The translations under genes were made by a program, and so were the position numbers. The notes under the pieces were generated by a model, which had not been told where the DNA came from, made no database searches, and saw only the letters and a list, made by a program, of their open reading frames with translations. A stretch of 64,000 bases of DNA from Chloroflexota bacterium (lineage in GTDB: Bacteria; Chloroflexota; Anaerolineae; Anaerolineales; UBA4823), in assembly GCA_029265355.1 (NCBI GenBank), contig JAJUJL010000020.1:1-64000 (forward strand), given 5' to 3'. Shown in pieces: positions 43,036 through 50,382 of the stretch; position 1 is the first letter of the stretch; each line of letters begins with the position of its first letter.

Positions 43036-43502
43036 TTGCGTAACGTGGCGACAATGCGCAAGGGTTTTTCCAGCAATTCCAGGGCGGAAAAGATATCTGG
43101 CGCCAGGATATCGGCTGCCAGGACGGATTCGATCGCTGTTCCCTCTCGGGAAAGGATGCAGATGCCCAGGGCAGCCGATTGCAGCATGCCAGCATCATTA
43201 GCGCCTTGCCCAATGGCGATCACCCGCTCTGCGCCTAAGTTGCTGATGTAAGCGGCCTTTTGCTCCCTTTCCTGTCCCGGGGTAATGCGAACCGCGTTCA
43301 GGCCGAGCTGCTGATCGATGATCGCCTGGCGACCATGGGTATCCGCGGTGAGCACGTGTATGGTGAGGCGATCTTTGAAGCTGCGCAGCGTCCGGGCGAC
43401 TCCCTCGATGAGCTGCCCGTCAATGGCCAGAGTGCCGCTGACATCGCAGACCAGGTGCTCCAGTTGAACGATGCCGCGCCCGGGGATGTTTAACTCGATC
43501 AT
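43032..43502 (-). CDS. HAD-superfamily hydrolase, soluble P-type-ATPase-like, with DxS motif
   Basis: A 156-residue single-domain HAD protein. Motif I is CDVSGTLA, where the first Asp (nucleophile) is kept but the usual second Asp is Ser. Motif II is LTADTHG, and the acidic motif IV is QGANDAGML. This matches the short 'soluble P-type ATPase' HAD group more than true phosphatases. The start at 43502 (MIELNIPGRG) is fixed by a TATAAT box six bases upstream. The substrate is unknown. It is co-transcribed with the DUF389 gene. Confidence 0.82.
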   Translation of the reverse strand: MIELNIPGRGIVQLEHLVCDVSGTLAIDGQLIEGVARTLRSFKDRLTIHVLTADTHGRQAIIDQQLGLNAVRITPGQEREQKAAYISNLGAERVIAIGQGANDAGMLQSAALGICILSREGTAIESVLAADILAPDIFSALELLEKPLRIVATLRK

Positions 43503-43508
43503 GAGCCA

Positions 43509-43536
43509 ATTATAATACGTCAGTTTGGGATAACAA
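43509..43536 (-). promoter_or_regulatory. Promoter of the HAD gene, leaderless arrangement
   Basis: Read on the minus strand, TTGTTA, a 16-bp spacer and TATAAT (43514-43509) stand six bases before the ATG. There is no leader and no Shine-Dalgarno sequence. Confidence 0.65.
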
Positions 43537-43555
43537 GGAAAGCGGTTTATTGGAT

Positions 43556-43588
43556 GTTGTTTTGGGCGGCGAAGCTGCCCAAAACAAC
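43556..43588. promoter_or_regulatory. Perfect 12-bp inverted repeat between divergent genes
   Basis: GTTGTTTTGGGC and GCCCAAAACAAC flank a 9-nt centre. The location, between the HAD promoter and a TATAAT box (43616-43621) of the BMP-like lipoprotein gene, makes an operator more likely than a terminator. Confidence 0.4.
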
Positions 43589-43669
43589 CCCCCAACCTTT
43601 ATCCCGTGCTCACGCTATAATAGTAAAATAGATCGGTGCTGTGAGCAGAGAAGGAAGAGCTGGTAGGTG

Positions 43670-44761
43670 ATGGATATTTTTGTTGCCAAACGTTTATTGG
43701 GACAGGCGCTGATCGGGGGTTTGCTGATGGCGCTGGTAGGGTTCGGTTTATTTGCCTGCGGGCCGGTGGTGCAACCGACCGCGATAGATCCTTCCCCAAC
43801 TGCAGCGGTGTTGGCTGCGACGGATACGCCTGCGCCTCAACCCAAGCCAACGCCCACTTCCATAACACCCCTGGCGATCTTGCTGGCGCCGTCGGGCGCA
43901 GAACCTGCGCTTGTGGAGGCCTTGCTCCCCGCGCTGGAAGCCCGCGCCTCTCAAGCTGGGATGCGCCTCGAATCGCGCCAGGCGCTTTCGCCGGGCGAGT
44001 TACTGCCCGAAGTTCGCCTGGTGGTGAGCCTGCCGCCAGCGGCGAACCTGGCGGAACTGGCGGCTGCTGCTCCGCAGACACAGTTCATTGCGCTCAGCTC
44101 CTCAGGTCTGCAAGCGGCTGAGAATTTGAGTGTCATCCAACTCCCTGGCAACGATGTCGAGCAGAGTGCATTTATCGCCGGATATTTAGCCGGGGCATTG
44201 GCGGAAGATTGGCGAATCGGGCTCTTGCTGGCGCAGGGAGATCCACAGAGCGCAGCGCTGCGAACGGCGTATGATAACGGCCTGGCATTTTTGTGTGGTC
44301 TATGCTTACCGGTTTACCCACCCTTCCCGCTCTCAGGGTATCCTATCGTGATCGAATTGGCTGACCCTGCCGACCAGGGTGCGTGGGAGGTTGCCATTGG
44401 GGAATTGCGCACCTGGGATGTGCAAGTGGTTTATGTCGCCGCTTCAGCAGCCAGCCCAGCGCTTTACCAGGCGTTGGCGCAGGCTGATTTCCAGATGATT
44501 GGCATTGGCGCTCCCCCCCAGGGTGTGCAGGCGCATTGGGTGGCTTCGCTGGGGGGCCAGGACGTAATACCGATCCTGGACCAGGCCTGGGATACTGCAA
44601 CCAATGGGCAACCAGGCCGGTCTTACCAGGCAGGATTGGCGCTTACCCATATCAACCCGGAGCTGCTCAGTCCTGGTCGGCAGCAGTGGGTCGAGCAAAT
44701 GTTGGCAGACCTGGCCGCCGGGTATATAGACATAGGCGCTGCCACTGGCGCACAACCGTGA
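43670..44761 (+). CDS. BMP-family-like substrate-binding lipoprotein (divergent)
   Basis: A predicted lipoprotein of 363 residues: a signal peptide with FGLFACG lipobox, a Pro/Thr linker (to about 60), then a periplasmic-binding fold. The pattern LSVIQLPGNDVEQSAFIAGYLAGALAEDWRIGLLLAQGD resembles the BMP (basic membrane protein, nucleoside-binding) family, as in VFNTQEAAFLAGYVAAG of the next gene. It is more divergent and has an odd CGLCLPVYPPFPL segment. It may be a second binding protein for the nucleoside transporter downstream. An ATG at 43670 or a GTG one codon before it can serve as start. Confidence 0.72.
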   Translation: MDIFVAKRLLGQALIGGLLMALVGFGLFACGPVVQPTAIDPSPTAAVLAATDTPAPQPKPTPTSITPLAILLAPSGAEPALVEALLPALEARASQAGMRLESRQALSPGELLPEVRLVVSLPPAANLAELAAAAPQTQFIALSSSGLQAAENLSVIQLPGNDVEQSAFIAGYLAGALAEDWRIGLLLAQGDPQSAALRTAYDNGLAFLCGLCLPVYPPFPLSGYPIVIELADPADQGAWEVAIGELRTWDVQVVYVAASAASPALYQALAQADFQMIGIGAPPQGVQAHWVASLGGQDVIPILDQAWDTATNGQPGRSYQAGLALTHINPELLSPGRQQWVEQMLADLAAGYIDIGAATGAQP

Positions 44762-44800
44762 TTTCGGGTAGCTGGTGGTCAAACATAAGGTAAAATCACA

Positions 44801-44829
44801 TTGTGTGAACTTGCTGTTCATGCTACACT
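44801..44829 (+). promoter_or_regulatory. Promoter of the nucleoside transporter operon
   Basis: TTGTGT (44801-44806), a 17-bp spacer and TACACT (44824-44829) lie about 165 bases before the binding-protein ATG. The leader contains an extra AGGAGG with no usable spacing to a start codon. The rest of 44762-44994 has no gene. Confidence 0.5.
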
Positions 44830-44994
44830 ATATTTGTGACGGCTCCACCGCCAGGATATGGTCGGGGAGCATACGATTGAAGAAATGTGAAGCCACAGAA
44901 ATAGGAGGATGAAACTATCCGGACAACACGCTCAGAAACCCTTCCCATTCAATCGATTTTGTCGCAACACTTTCTCTATAGGAGGAGAATCTCT

Positions 44995-46038
44995 ATGACT
45001 AAAAAGCTCTATACTTTGGTAGCCATCTTTGTCGTGGCCACCATGCTGTTGGCAGCTTGCGCGCCGGCAGCTGCCCCAGCTACCCCTGAGAAAAAATTCC
45101 TGGCCTGCCAGGTGACCGACACCGGCGGCATCGATGACAAATCCTTCAATGCGACCGCCTGGAAAGGCGTCCAGGATGCCATGTCTCAGCTTGGCATTGA
45201 CGGTAAATACCTGGAGTCGCAGCAGCAAACCGATTACGAGAAGAACATCAACCTGTTCATCGAAGAAGGCTGCGATATCATCATCACCGTGGGTTTCCTT
45301 TTGGGTGATGCCACCAAGGCAATGGCAGAGGCCAACCCGGACCAGAAGTTCTCCATCGTGGACTTCGCTTATGATCCCACGATCCCGAACGTGTTGGGCC
45401 AGGTGTTCAACACCCAGGAAGCGGCTTTCCTGGCGGGCTACGTGGCAGCAGGCGTCTCCAAGACCGGTAAGGTCGGCACCTTTGGTGGGATCCAGATCCC
45501 GCCCGTGACCGTTTTCATGGATGGCTTCTACCTGGGCGTGCAGCACTACAACAGCGTGAAAGGCACCAACGTGCAGGTATTGGGTTGGGATCCCGCAGCT
45601 CAAACCGGCCTTTTCACCGGCAACTTCGAGAGCACGGATGACGGGCGCAAGATGGGCGAATCGCTGATGGATGAAGGCGCCGATGTGATCATGCCGGTTG
45701 CTGGCCCGGTTGGCCTGGGCACTGCTGCCGCAGCCATGGAACGCGGCGGCGTCTACATCGTGGGTGTGGACAACGACTGGTACCTGACCGCTCCTGAGTA
45801 CAAGTCCATCATCCTGACTTCTGTCTTGAAGAACATGGACATCACCACGCTGAATGCCATCAAGTCTGCTAAAGAAGGCACCTTCCAGGGTGGTGTGACG
45901 GTGGGTACGCTGGAGAACGGCGGTGTAGGCCTGGCTCCCTTCCACGATCTGGACTCGATCGTCCCCGCGGATGTCAAGAGCGAGCTGGAAGGTGTGAAGA
46001 AGGCTATCATTGCTGGCGAGCTGAAAGCCACCCCGTAA
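44995..46038 (+). CDS. BMP-family nucleoside-binding lipoprotein (NupN/BmpA-like)
   Basis: A 347-residue lipoprotein with lipobox LLAACAP. The mature protein has the BMP signature: DTGGIDDKSFNATAWKGVQDA, QTDYEKNINLFIEEGCDIIITVGF, FSIVDFAYDP, AAFLAGYVAAG and GADVIMPVAGPVGLGTAAAA. These proteins bind purine nucleosides for an ABC importer. AGGAGGAG precedes the ATG at 44995. A strong hairpin between this gene and the ATPase gene probably raises the level of binding protein relative to the membrane components. Confidence 0.92.
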   Translation: MTKKLYTLVAIFVVATMLLAACAPAAAPATPEKKFLACQVTDTGGIDDKSFNATAWKGVQDAMSQLGIDGKYLESQQQTDYEKNINLFIEEGCDIIITVGFLLGDATKAMAEANPDQKFSIVDFAYDPTIPNVLGQVFNTQEAAFLAGYVAAGVSKTGKVGTFGGIQIPPVTVFMDGFYLGVQHYNSVKGTNVQVLGWDPAAQTGLFTGNFESTDDGRKMGESLMDEGADVIMPVAGPVGLGTAAAAMERGGVYIVGVDNDWYLTAPEYKSIILTSVLKNMDITTLNAIKSAKEGTFQGGVTVGTLENGGVGLAPFHDLDSIVPADVKSELEGVKKAIIAGELKATP

Positions 46039-46080
46039 CCGGGGAGTACGAAGTCTCTCGTATCGCATAGTGTAAAAAAA

Positions 46081-46109
46081 TGGAGCTGGAACCTTTCCAG
46101 CTCCATTTT
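46081..46109 (+). terminator. Intra-operon hairpin terminator/attenuator
   Basis: A perfect 10-bp stem TGGAGCTGGA/TCCAGCTCCA with a 5-nt loop is followed by TTTTA. It lies 17 bases before the ATPase start, so it likely stops most transcripts after the binding-protein gene. Confidence 0.8.
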
Positions 46110-46125
46110 AAAAACAGGATGTGCA

Positions 46126-47646
46126 ATGACACCGATTCTGGAGTTGCGCGGAATAACCAAACAATTTCCAGGGGTTTTGGCAAACGACCACATTGACCTG
46201 ACCCTGGAAGCCGGCGAGATCCACGCATTGTTGGGTGAAAATGGCGCCGGGAAGACCACCTTGATGAATATTCTATACGGGCTGTACCTGCCGGATGAGG
46301 GCGAGATCGTGGTGCGTGGCAAACGCATCGTTACGCGCTCGCCGAACGACGCTATCGCCGCCGGTATCGGCATGGTGCACCAGCATTTCATGTTGATACC
46401 CGTCTTTACGGTTACCGAAAATGTGATGCTGGGACAGGAATCAATGCGCGCTGGGGTGTTCCTGGACCGGGAGGCGGCAGCTCGGCGGGTGCGCGAGATT
46501 TCAGACCTGTATAAGCTCGAAGTGGACCCACACGCCTATGTAAAGGATCTTCCGGTGGGTGTGCAGCAACGGGTCGAGATTATCAAGCTGCTCTACCGCC
46601 AGGCCGATATCTTGATCCTGGACGAGCCCACCGCCGTGCTGACGCCCCAAGAAGCGGATGAGATGTTCAAGATCTTGCGCTCCCTGGTCGAGCAGGGCAA
46701 ATCGATCATCTTCATTACCCACAAATTGCGCGAGGTGCTGGAAATTGCCGATCGCATCACGGTCATCCGGCGTGGCAAGGTGATTGGCACGACCACGGTG
46801 GCTGAGGCAGACCAAAACACACTGGCAGAGATGATGGTGGGGCGCGAAGTGCAACTCTCGTTGGACAAGGGACCCGCCAAGCCTGGCGATACGGTGCTGG
46901 AAGTGACGAACCTGATGGTGTTGGACGAGCGCAAGCAGCTTGCGGTGGATGGCGTGAGTTTCCAGGTGCGGGCAGGCGAGGTCTTGGGCGTGGCTGGTGT
47001 GCAAGGCAACGGACAGACCGAGCTGGTGGAAGCGCTGACTGGGATGCGCAAGCCGCTCAGCGGCTCGATCCGGCTGTTAGGACAGGAGATCAGCCAGGCC
47101 ACGCCGCGCAAAATCACCGAAATGGGCGTGGCGCATGTTCCCGAAGATCGCCAGCAGGATGGGTTGGTGCTATCGTTCCCGATTTCAGACAACCTGGTGT
47201 TGAATACTTACTATCAGGAACCTTACGCTCGTGGGGCGGTGCTGCAGGAAAAGCCTATCCTGGAGAATGCCCAGCGCTTGATCAAAGAGTTCGATATCCG
47301 CACACCCAGCGCCTTGACCAATGCGGGTTCGCTCTCTGGCGGCAACCAGCAGAAGGTGATCGTGGCGCGTGAATTTTCTCGCCCGATCAAGCTGCTGGTT
47401 GCCTCCCAACCCACGCGCGGGTTGGATGTTGGTTCGGTGGAATATATCCACCGCCGCATCCTGGAGAAGCGCGACAGCGGTTGCGCGGTGGTGTTGGTCT
47501 CATCCGAACTGGATGAGATTATGGAGCTCTCTGATCGCATCGTGGTGATGTACCGCGGCCAGATCGTGGGTGAGGTGCCAGCAGAAAAAGCCACCAAAGA
47601 GGGCATTGGCTTGCTGATGGCAGGCATGCACGCCAACCTGGCGTGA
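46126..47646 (+). CDS. Nucleoside/sugar ABC transporter ATPase with two nucleotide-binding domains (NupO/YufO-like)
   Basis: The 506-residue protein has tandem ATPase domains. The first is complete: GENGAGKTT, GVQQRVEIIKLLYR at the signature position and ILILDEPTAVLTP. The second has the altered Walker A GVQGNGQTE, SLSGGNQQKVIVAREF, and LLVASQPTRGLDVGS, where Asp-Glu is replaced by Ser-Gln. This asymmetry is normal for the NupO/YufO branch, in which one site is non-hydrolytic. It energises uptake through the two permeases that follow. Confidence 0.93.
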   Translation: MTPILELRGITKQFPGVLANDHIDLTLEAGEIHALLGENGAGKTTLMNILYGLYLPDEGEIVVRGKRIVTRSPNDAIAAGIGMVHQHFMLIPVFTVTENVMLGQESMRAGVFLDREAAARRVREISDLYKLEVDPHAYVKDLPVGVQQRVEIIKLLYRQADILILDEPTAVLTPQEADEMFKILRSLVEQGKSIIFITHKLREVLEIADRITVIRRGKVIGTTTVAEADQNTLAEMMVGREVQLSLDKGPAKPGDTVLEVTNLMVLDERKQLAVDGVSFQVRAGEVLGVAGVQGNGQTELVEALTGMRKPLSGSIRLLGQEISQATPRKITEMGVAHVPEDRQQDGLVLSFPISDNLVLNTYYQEPYARGAVLQEKPILENAQRLIKEFDIRTPSALTNAGSLSGGNQQKVIVAREFSRPIKLLVASQPTRGLDVGSVEYIHRRILEKRDSGCAVVLVSSELDEIMELSDRIVVMYRGQIVGEVPAEKATKEGIGLLMAGMHANLA

Positions 47647-47689
47647 GGCGGCCCAGCATGCTGCACCGAGATTTTGAAGGGATGGCATT

Positions 47690-48985
47690 ATGACGGATGA
47701 CAACACATCTCCCCAGTCCGAAGATAATGGCAGGAAGGCCGGACAGATTTTGTTGGAAGAACTGGCAAGTAAGCCGAGGCAGCGAGGGAGCTTTTGGCGC
47801 AGGACTGCCCAGGGGTTGGTAGTTCCGCTGCTGGCAATTTTCAGCGGGCTGGTATTGGGCGGCGTCATCATTATTTTGACGACCGAGGCGGTCTACGCTG
47901 GCTTTGCGCAATCGCCGCTAGCAGGCCTGTCTGAAGCCTGGAAGGCGGTCAGCCAGGCGTATTCGGCCTTGTTCGCAGGCTCTTTTGGCGATCCAGCGCG
48001 CATCCTATCCGCGCTGCAGAGTGGGGACGCGCTGGCGATCCGCCGGGCGTTCAACCCGTTCTTCGAAAGCCTGGTGGCTTCCACGCCATATATTTTCGCT
48101 GGGCTGGCAGTCGCGCTGGGTTTCCGCACCGGGCTGTTCAACATCGGCGCGGAGGGGCAAATCTTTGTTGGGGCCATCTTTGCTGCGTATGTGGGTTACG
48201 CCATCACCGGGGTGCCAGCGGTTATCCACATCCCGCTGGCGTTGCTGGCTGGCGCATTGGGCGGCGGACTGTGGGGCTTCATCCCCGGCTGGCTGAAAGC
48301 CAAGGTCGGCGGGCACGAGGTGATCAATACGATCATGATGAACTACATCGCCTTCCGCCTGAGCGACTGGCTGCTCAGCGGCCCCATGAAGCGCCCGGAC
48401 TCTTTCAACCCGGTCAGCCCAACCATCCAGGAAACGGCGATGCTGCCCAGGTTCTTTGACAATCCGATTCGCTTCCACCTGGGATTTTTCATCGCCTTGG
48501 GGGTGGCCTGGTTGGTGTATTGGTTCCTGTTCAAGACACGTTGGGGATTTGACCTGCGCACCGTGGGCGCCAACCCCAACGCCGCCAAATATGCGGGCAT
48601 GAATATTACGATGAGCACCGTGTTGGCGATGTCCCTTTCTGGGGCGCTGGCAGGTCTGGCGGGTACCAACGAGGTCTTGGGACTCAACCATAACCTGGCA
48701 ATGGCGTTCTCCTCTGGGTATGGTTTCGACAGCATTGCCCTGGCACTGTTGGGCAAAAGCCACCCGCTGGGCGTGGTGCTGGCTTCGCTGTTATTTGGAA
48801 CGCTGCGCAATGGCGCCGGACGGATGCAGGTGGTGACCAATATTCCTATTGATATCATTTCGGTGTTGCAGGCGATGATCCTGGCATTCATCGCCGCGCC
48901 GGCGATTATTCGCACGGTGTATCGCTTGCGCCAACCGGAAGAACACGAGGAAGGCGTCTTTGTACGCAGTTGGGGAGGCGGTTAA
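47690..48985 (+). CDS. Nucleoside ABC transporter permease (NupP/YufP-like)
   Basis: A BPD_transp_2-type permease of 431 residues with about ten helices. There is a cytoplasmic N-terminal stretch of about 45 residues, then typical blocks YIFAGLAVALGFRTGLFNIGAEGQIFVGA and HEVINTIMMNYIA. ALSGALAGLAGTNEVLG and FDSIALALLGKSHPLGVVLASLLFG follow. It is one half of the channel; the second permease begins three bases after its stop. Confidence 0.93.
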   Translation: MTDDNTSPQSEDNGRKAGQILLEELASKPRQRGSFWRRTAQGLVVPLLAIFSGLVLGGVIIILTTEAVYAGFAQSPLAGLSEAWKAVSQAYSALFAGSFGDPARILSALQSGDALAIRRAFNPFFESLVASTPYIFAGLAVALGFRTGLFNIGAEGQIFVGAIFAAYVGYAITGVPAVIHIPLALLAGALGGGLWGFIPGWLKAKVGGHEVINTIMMNYIAFRLSDWLLSGPMKRPDSFNPVSPTIQETAMLPRFFDNPIRFHLGFFIALGVAWLVYWFLFKTRWGFDLRTVGANPNAAKYAGMNITMSTVLAMSLSGALAGLAGTNEVLGLNHNLAMAFSSGYGFDSIALALLGKSHPLGVVLASLLFGTLRNGAGRMQVVTNIPIDIISVLQAMILAFIAAPAIIRTVYRLRQPEEHEEGVFVRSWGGG

Positions 48986-48988
48986 AGC

Positions 48989-50260
48989 ATGGCAACCACA
49001 ACCTTGAGACGAGAGATCGAAGTCGTATCTCCAACGCGCCAACGTGTGATGGGCGTGATTTTCCTGATCATCGGGGCTGCCATCTGGCTGCTTTTCAGCC
49101 GTTCGGTGCAGACCGGGCAGGTGACCACTTTCGTGCTCACGCCGGGCGGTATCGATATGAGCGTGCCAGATTGGAAGCTGCCTAGCCTGGCGACGCTGAA
49201 TGTGCTGGCTGCCGCTTGCGCTTTCCTGGGCGCTTTCCAACTGGCGCGGGCGCGCGGCTTTGGCAAACGCACCAACCTGGTGCTGGGGATTGTCTCCGGA
49301 TTTTTTATCTTTGGCTTCCTGACCTGGGCGGCGGCTGGTCAATCGCTCAACCTGGCAGGCTTGCTAAACAGTTCCTTGCTCAAAGCCGTGCCGCTGACCC
49401 TGGGCGCCATGTCTGGCATCCTGTGCGAGCGCGCCGGTGTGGTCAACATTGCCATCGAGGGCATGATGCTGGCAGGCGCCATGGTCGGGGCGTTGATAGG
49501 CAGCCTGACAGGCAGCCTGTTGGCAGGTTTGCTAACCGCCGTTCTGACCGGCGCTTTGATGGGCCTGGTGCATGCGGTGCTATCGATCAAGTACAAGACC
49601 GACCAGATCATCTCGGGAACGGTGATCAACATCTTCTCGATTGGCATCACTTCGTATATCTCGGCCAAGTTCCTGCAGGTGTACCAGGATCTGAACAACC
49701 CGGGCATTTATGCCAACTGGGATATCCCGTTGATCTCGCGCATTCCCATCCTCGGTCCGATCCTGTTCTCGAACAATCTGTTCGTGTATGCCATGTTGAT
49801 ATTTATGATCGCCCTGCACATCGCCCTGTTCTACACGCGCTGGGGGCTGCGGCTGCGCTCTGTGGGGGAGCATCCCAAGGCAGCCGACACGCTGGGCATC
49901 AACGTGTATCGCACCCGCTACATGGCGGTAATCCTGGGCGGGATGATGGCGGGCTTTGGTGGGGCGTACTTTACGCTGGGCTCGGTGGGGCGCTTCGATG
50001 AAGTGATGACCGCCGGGCGCGGTTTCATCAGCCTGGCGGCGATGATCTTTGGCAATTGGACTCCGTTTGGCTCTTTTGGCGCGGGTTTACTGTTTGGCTT
50101 TGCCGATTCGCTGGCCTCCAAGCTGGCGATCCTGGGTGTGAAGATTCCATCCCAGTTCCTGCTGATGGCGCCTTACGTGGCGACCATGATTGTGCTGGCG
50201 GGTGTGGTGGGGCGCAGCCAGGCCCCGGCGGCAGACGGCCAGCCATACGAAAAAGAATAA
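48989..50260 (+). CDS. Nucleoside ABC transporter permease (NupQ/YufQ-like)
   Basis: A 423-residue BPD_transp_2 permease with about ten helices: TLGAMSGILCERAGVVNIAIEGMML, YKTDQIISGTVINIFSIGITSYI, RTRYMAVILGGMMAGFGGAYFTLG and GRGFISLAAMIFGNWTPFG are the family blocks. The first 120 residues contain two extra helices not found in the shortest relatives. It forms the heterodimeric channel with the preceding permease and closes the operon. Confidence 0.93.
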   Translation: MATTTLRREIEVVSPTRQRVMGVIFLIIGAAIWLLFSRSVQTGQVTTFVLTPGGIDMSVPDWKLPSLATLNVLAAACAFLGAFQLARARGFGKRTNLVLGIVSGFFIFGFLTWAAAGQSLNLAGLLNSSLLKAVPLTLGAMSGILCERAGVVNIAIEGMMLAGAMVGALIGSLTGSLLAGLLTAVLTGALMGLVHAVLSIKYKTDQIISGTVINIFSIGITSYISAKFLQVYQDLNNPGIYANWDIPLISRIPILGPILFSNNLFVYAMLIFMIALHIALFYTRWGLRLRSVGEHPKAADTLGINVYRTRYMAVILGGMMAGFGGAYFTLGSVGRFDEVMTAGRGFISLAAMIFGNWTPFGSFGAGLLFGFADSLASKLAILGVKIPSQFLLMAPYVATMIVLAGVVGRSQAPAADGQPYEKE

Positions 50261-50370
50261 CCCTCGCTGCACGACGCATAACCGGGTGACAAGCCGTGCA
50301 CAGCATGGCTTGTCACCTTTGATATATACCTCCAAATTTGATCAACTGCTTAAACCCTACCGTTGTGGTA

Positions 50371-50376
50371 TATAAT
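50371..50376 (+). promoter_or_regulatory. -10 box for the metal ATPase gene, leaderless arrangement
   Basis: TATAAT ends six bases before the ATG at 50383. This supports that ATG over an in-frame one at 50338, which would start upstream of the promoter element. Confidence 0.55.
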
Positions 50377-50382
50377 CGATTT

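Noticed and set aside
46126-47646. Ser-Gln in place of Asp-Glu in the second Walker B of the nucleoside ATPase as a novelty
   Set aside because: Loss of the acidic pair in the second domain is usual for the NupO/YufO branch, unlike the changes in the 24281 ATPase.
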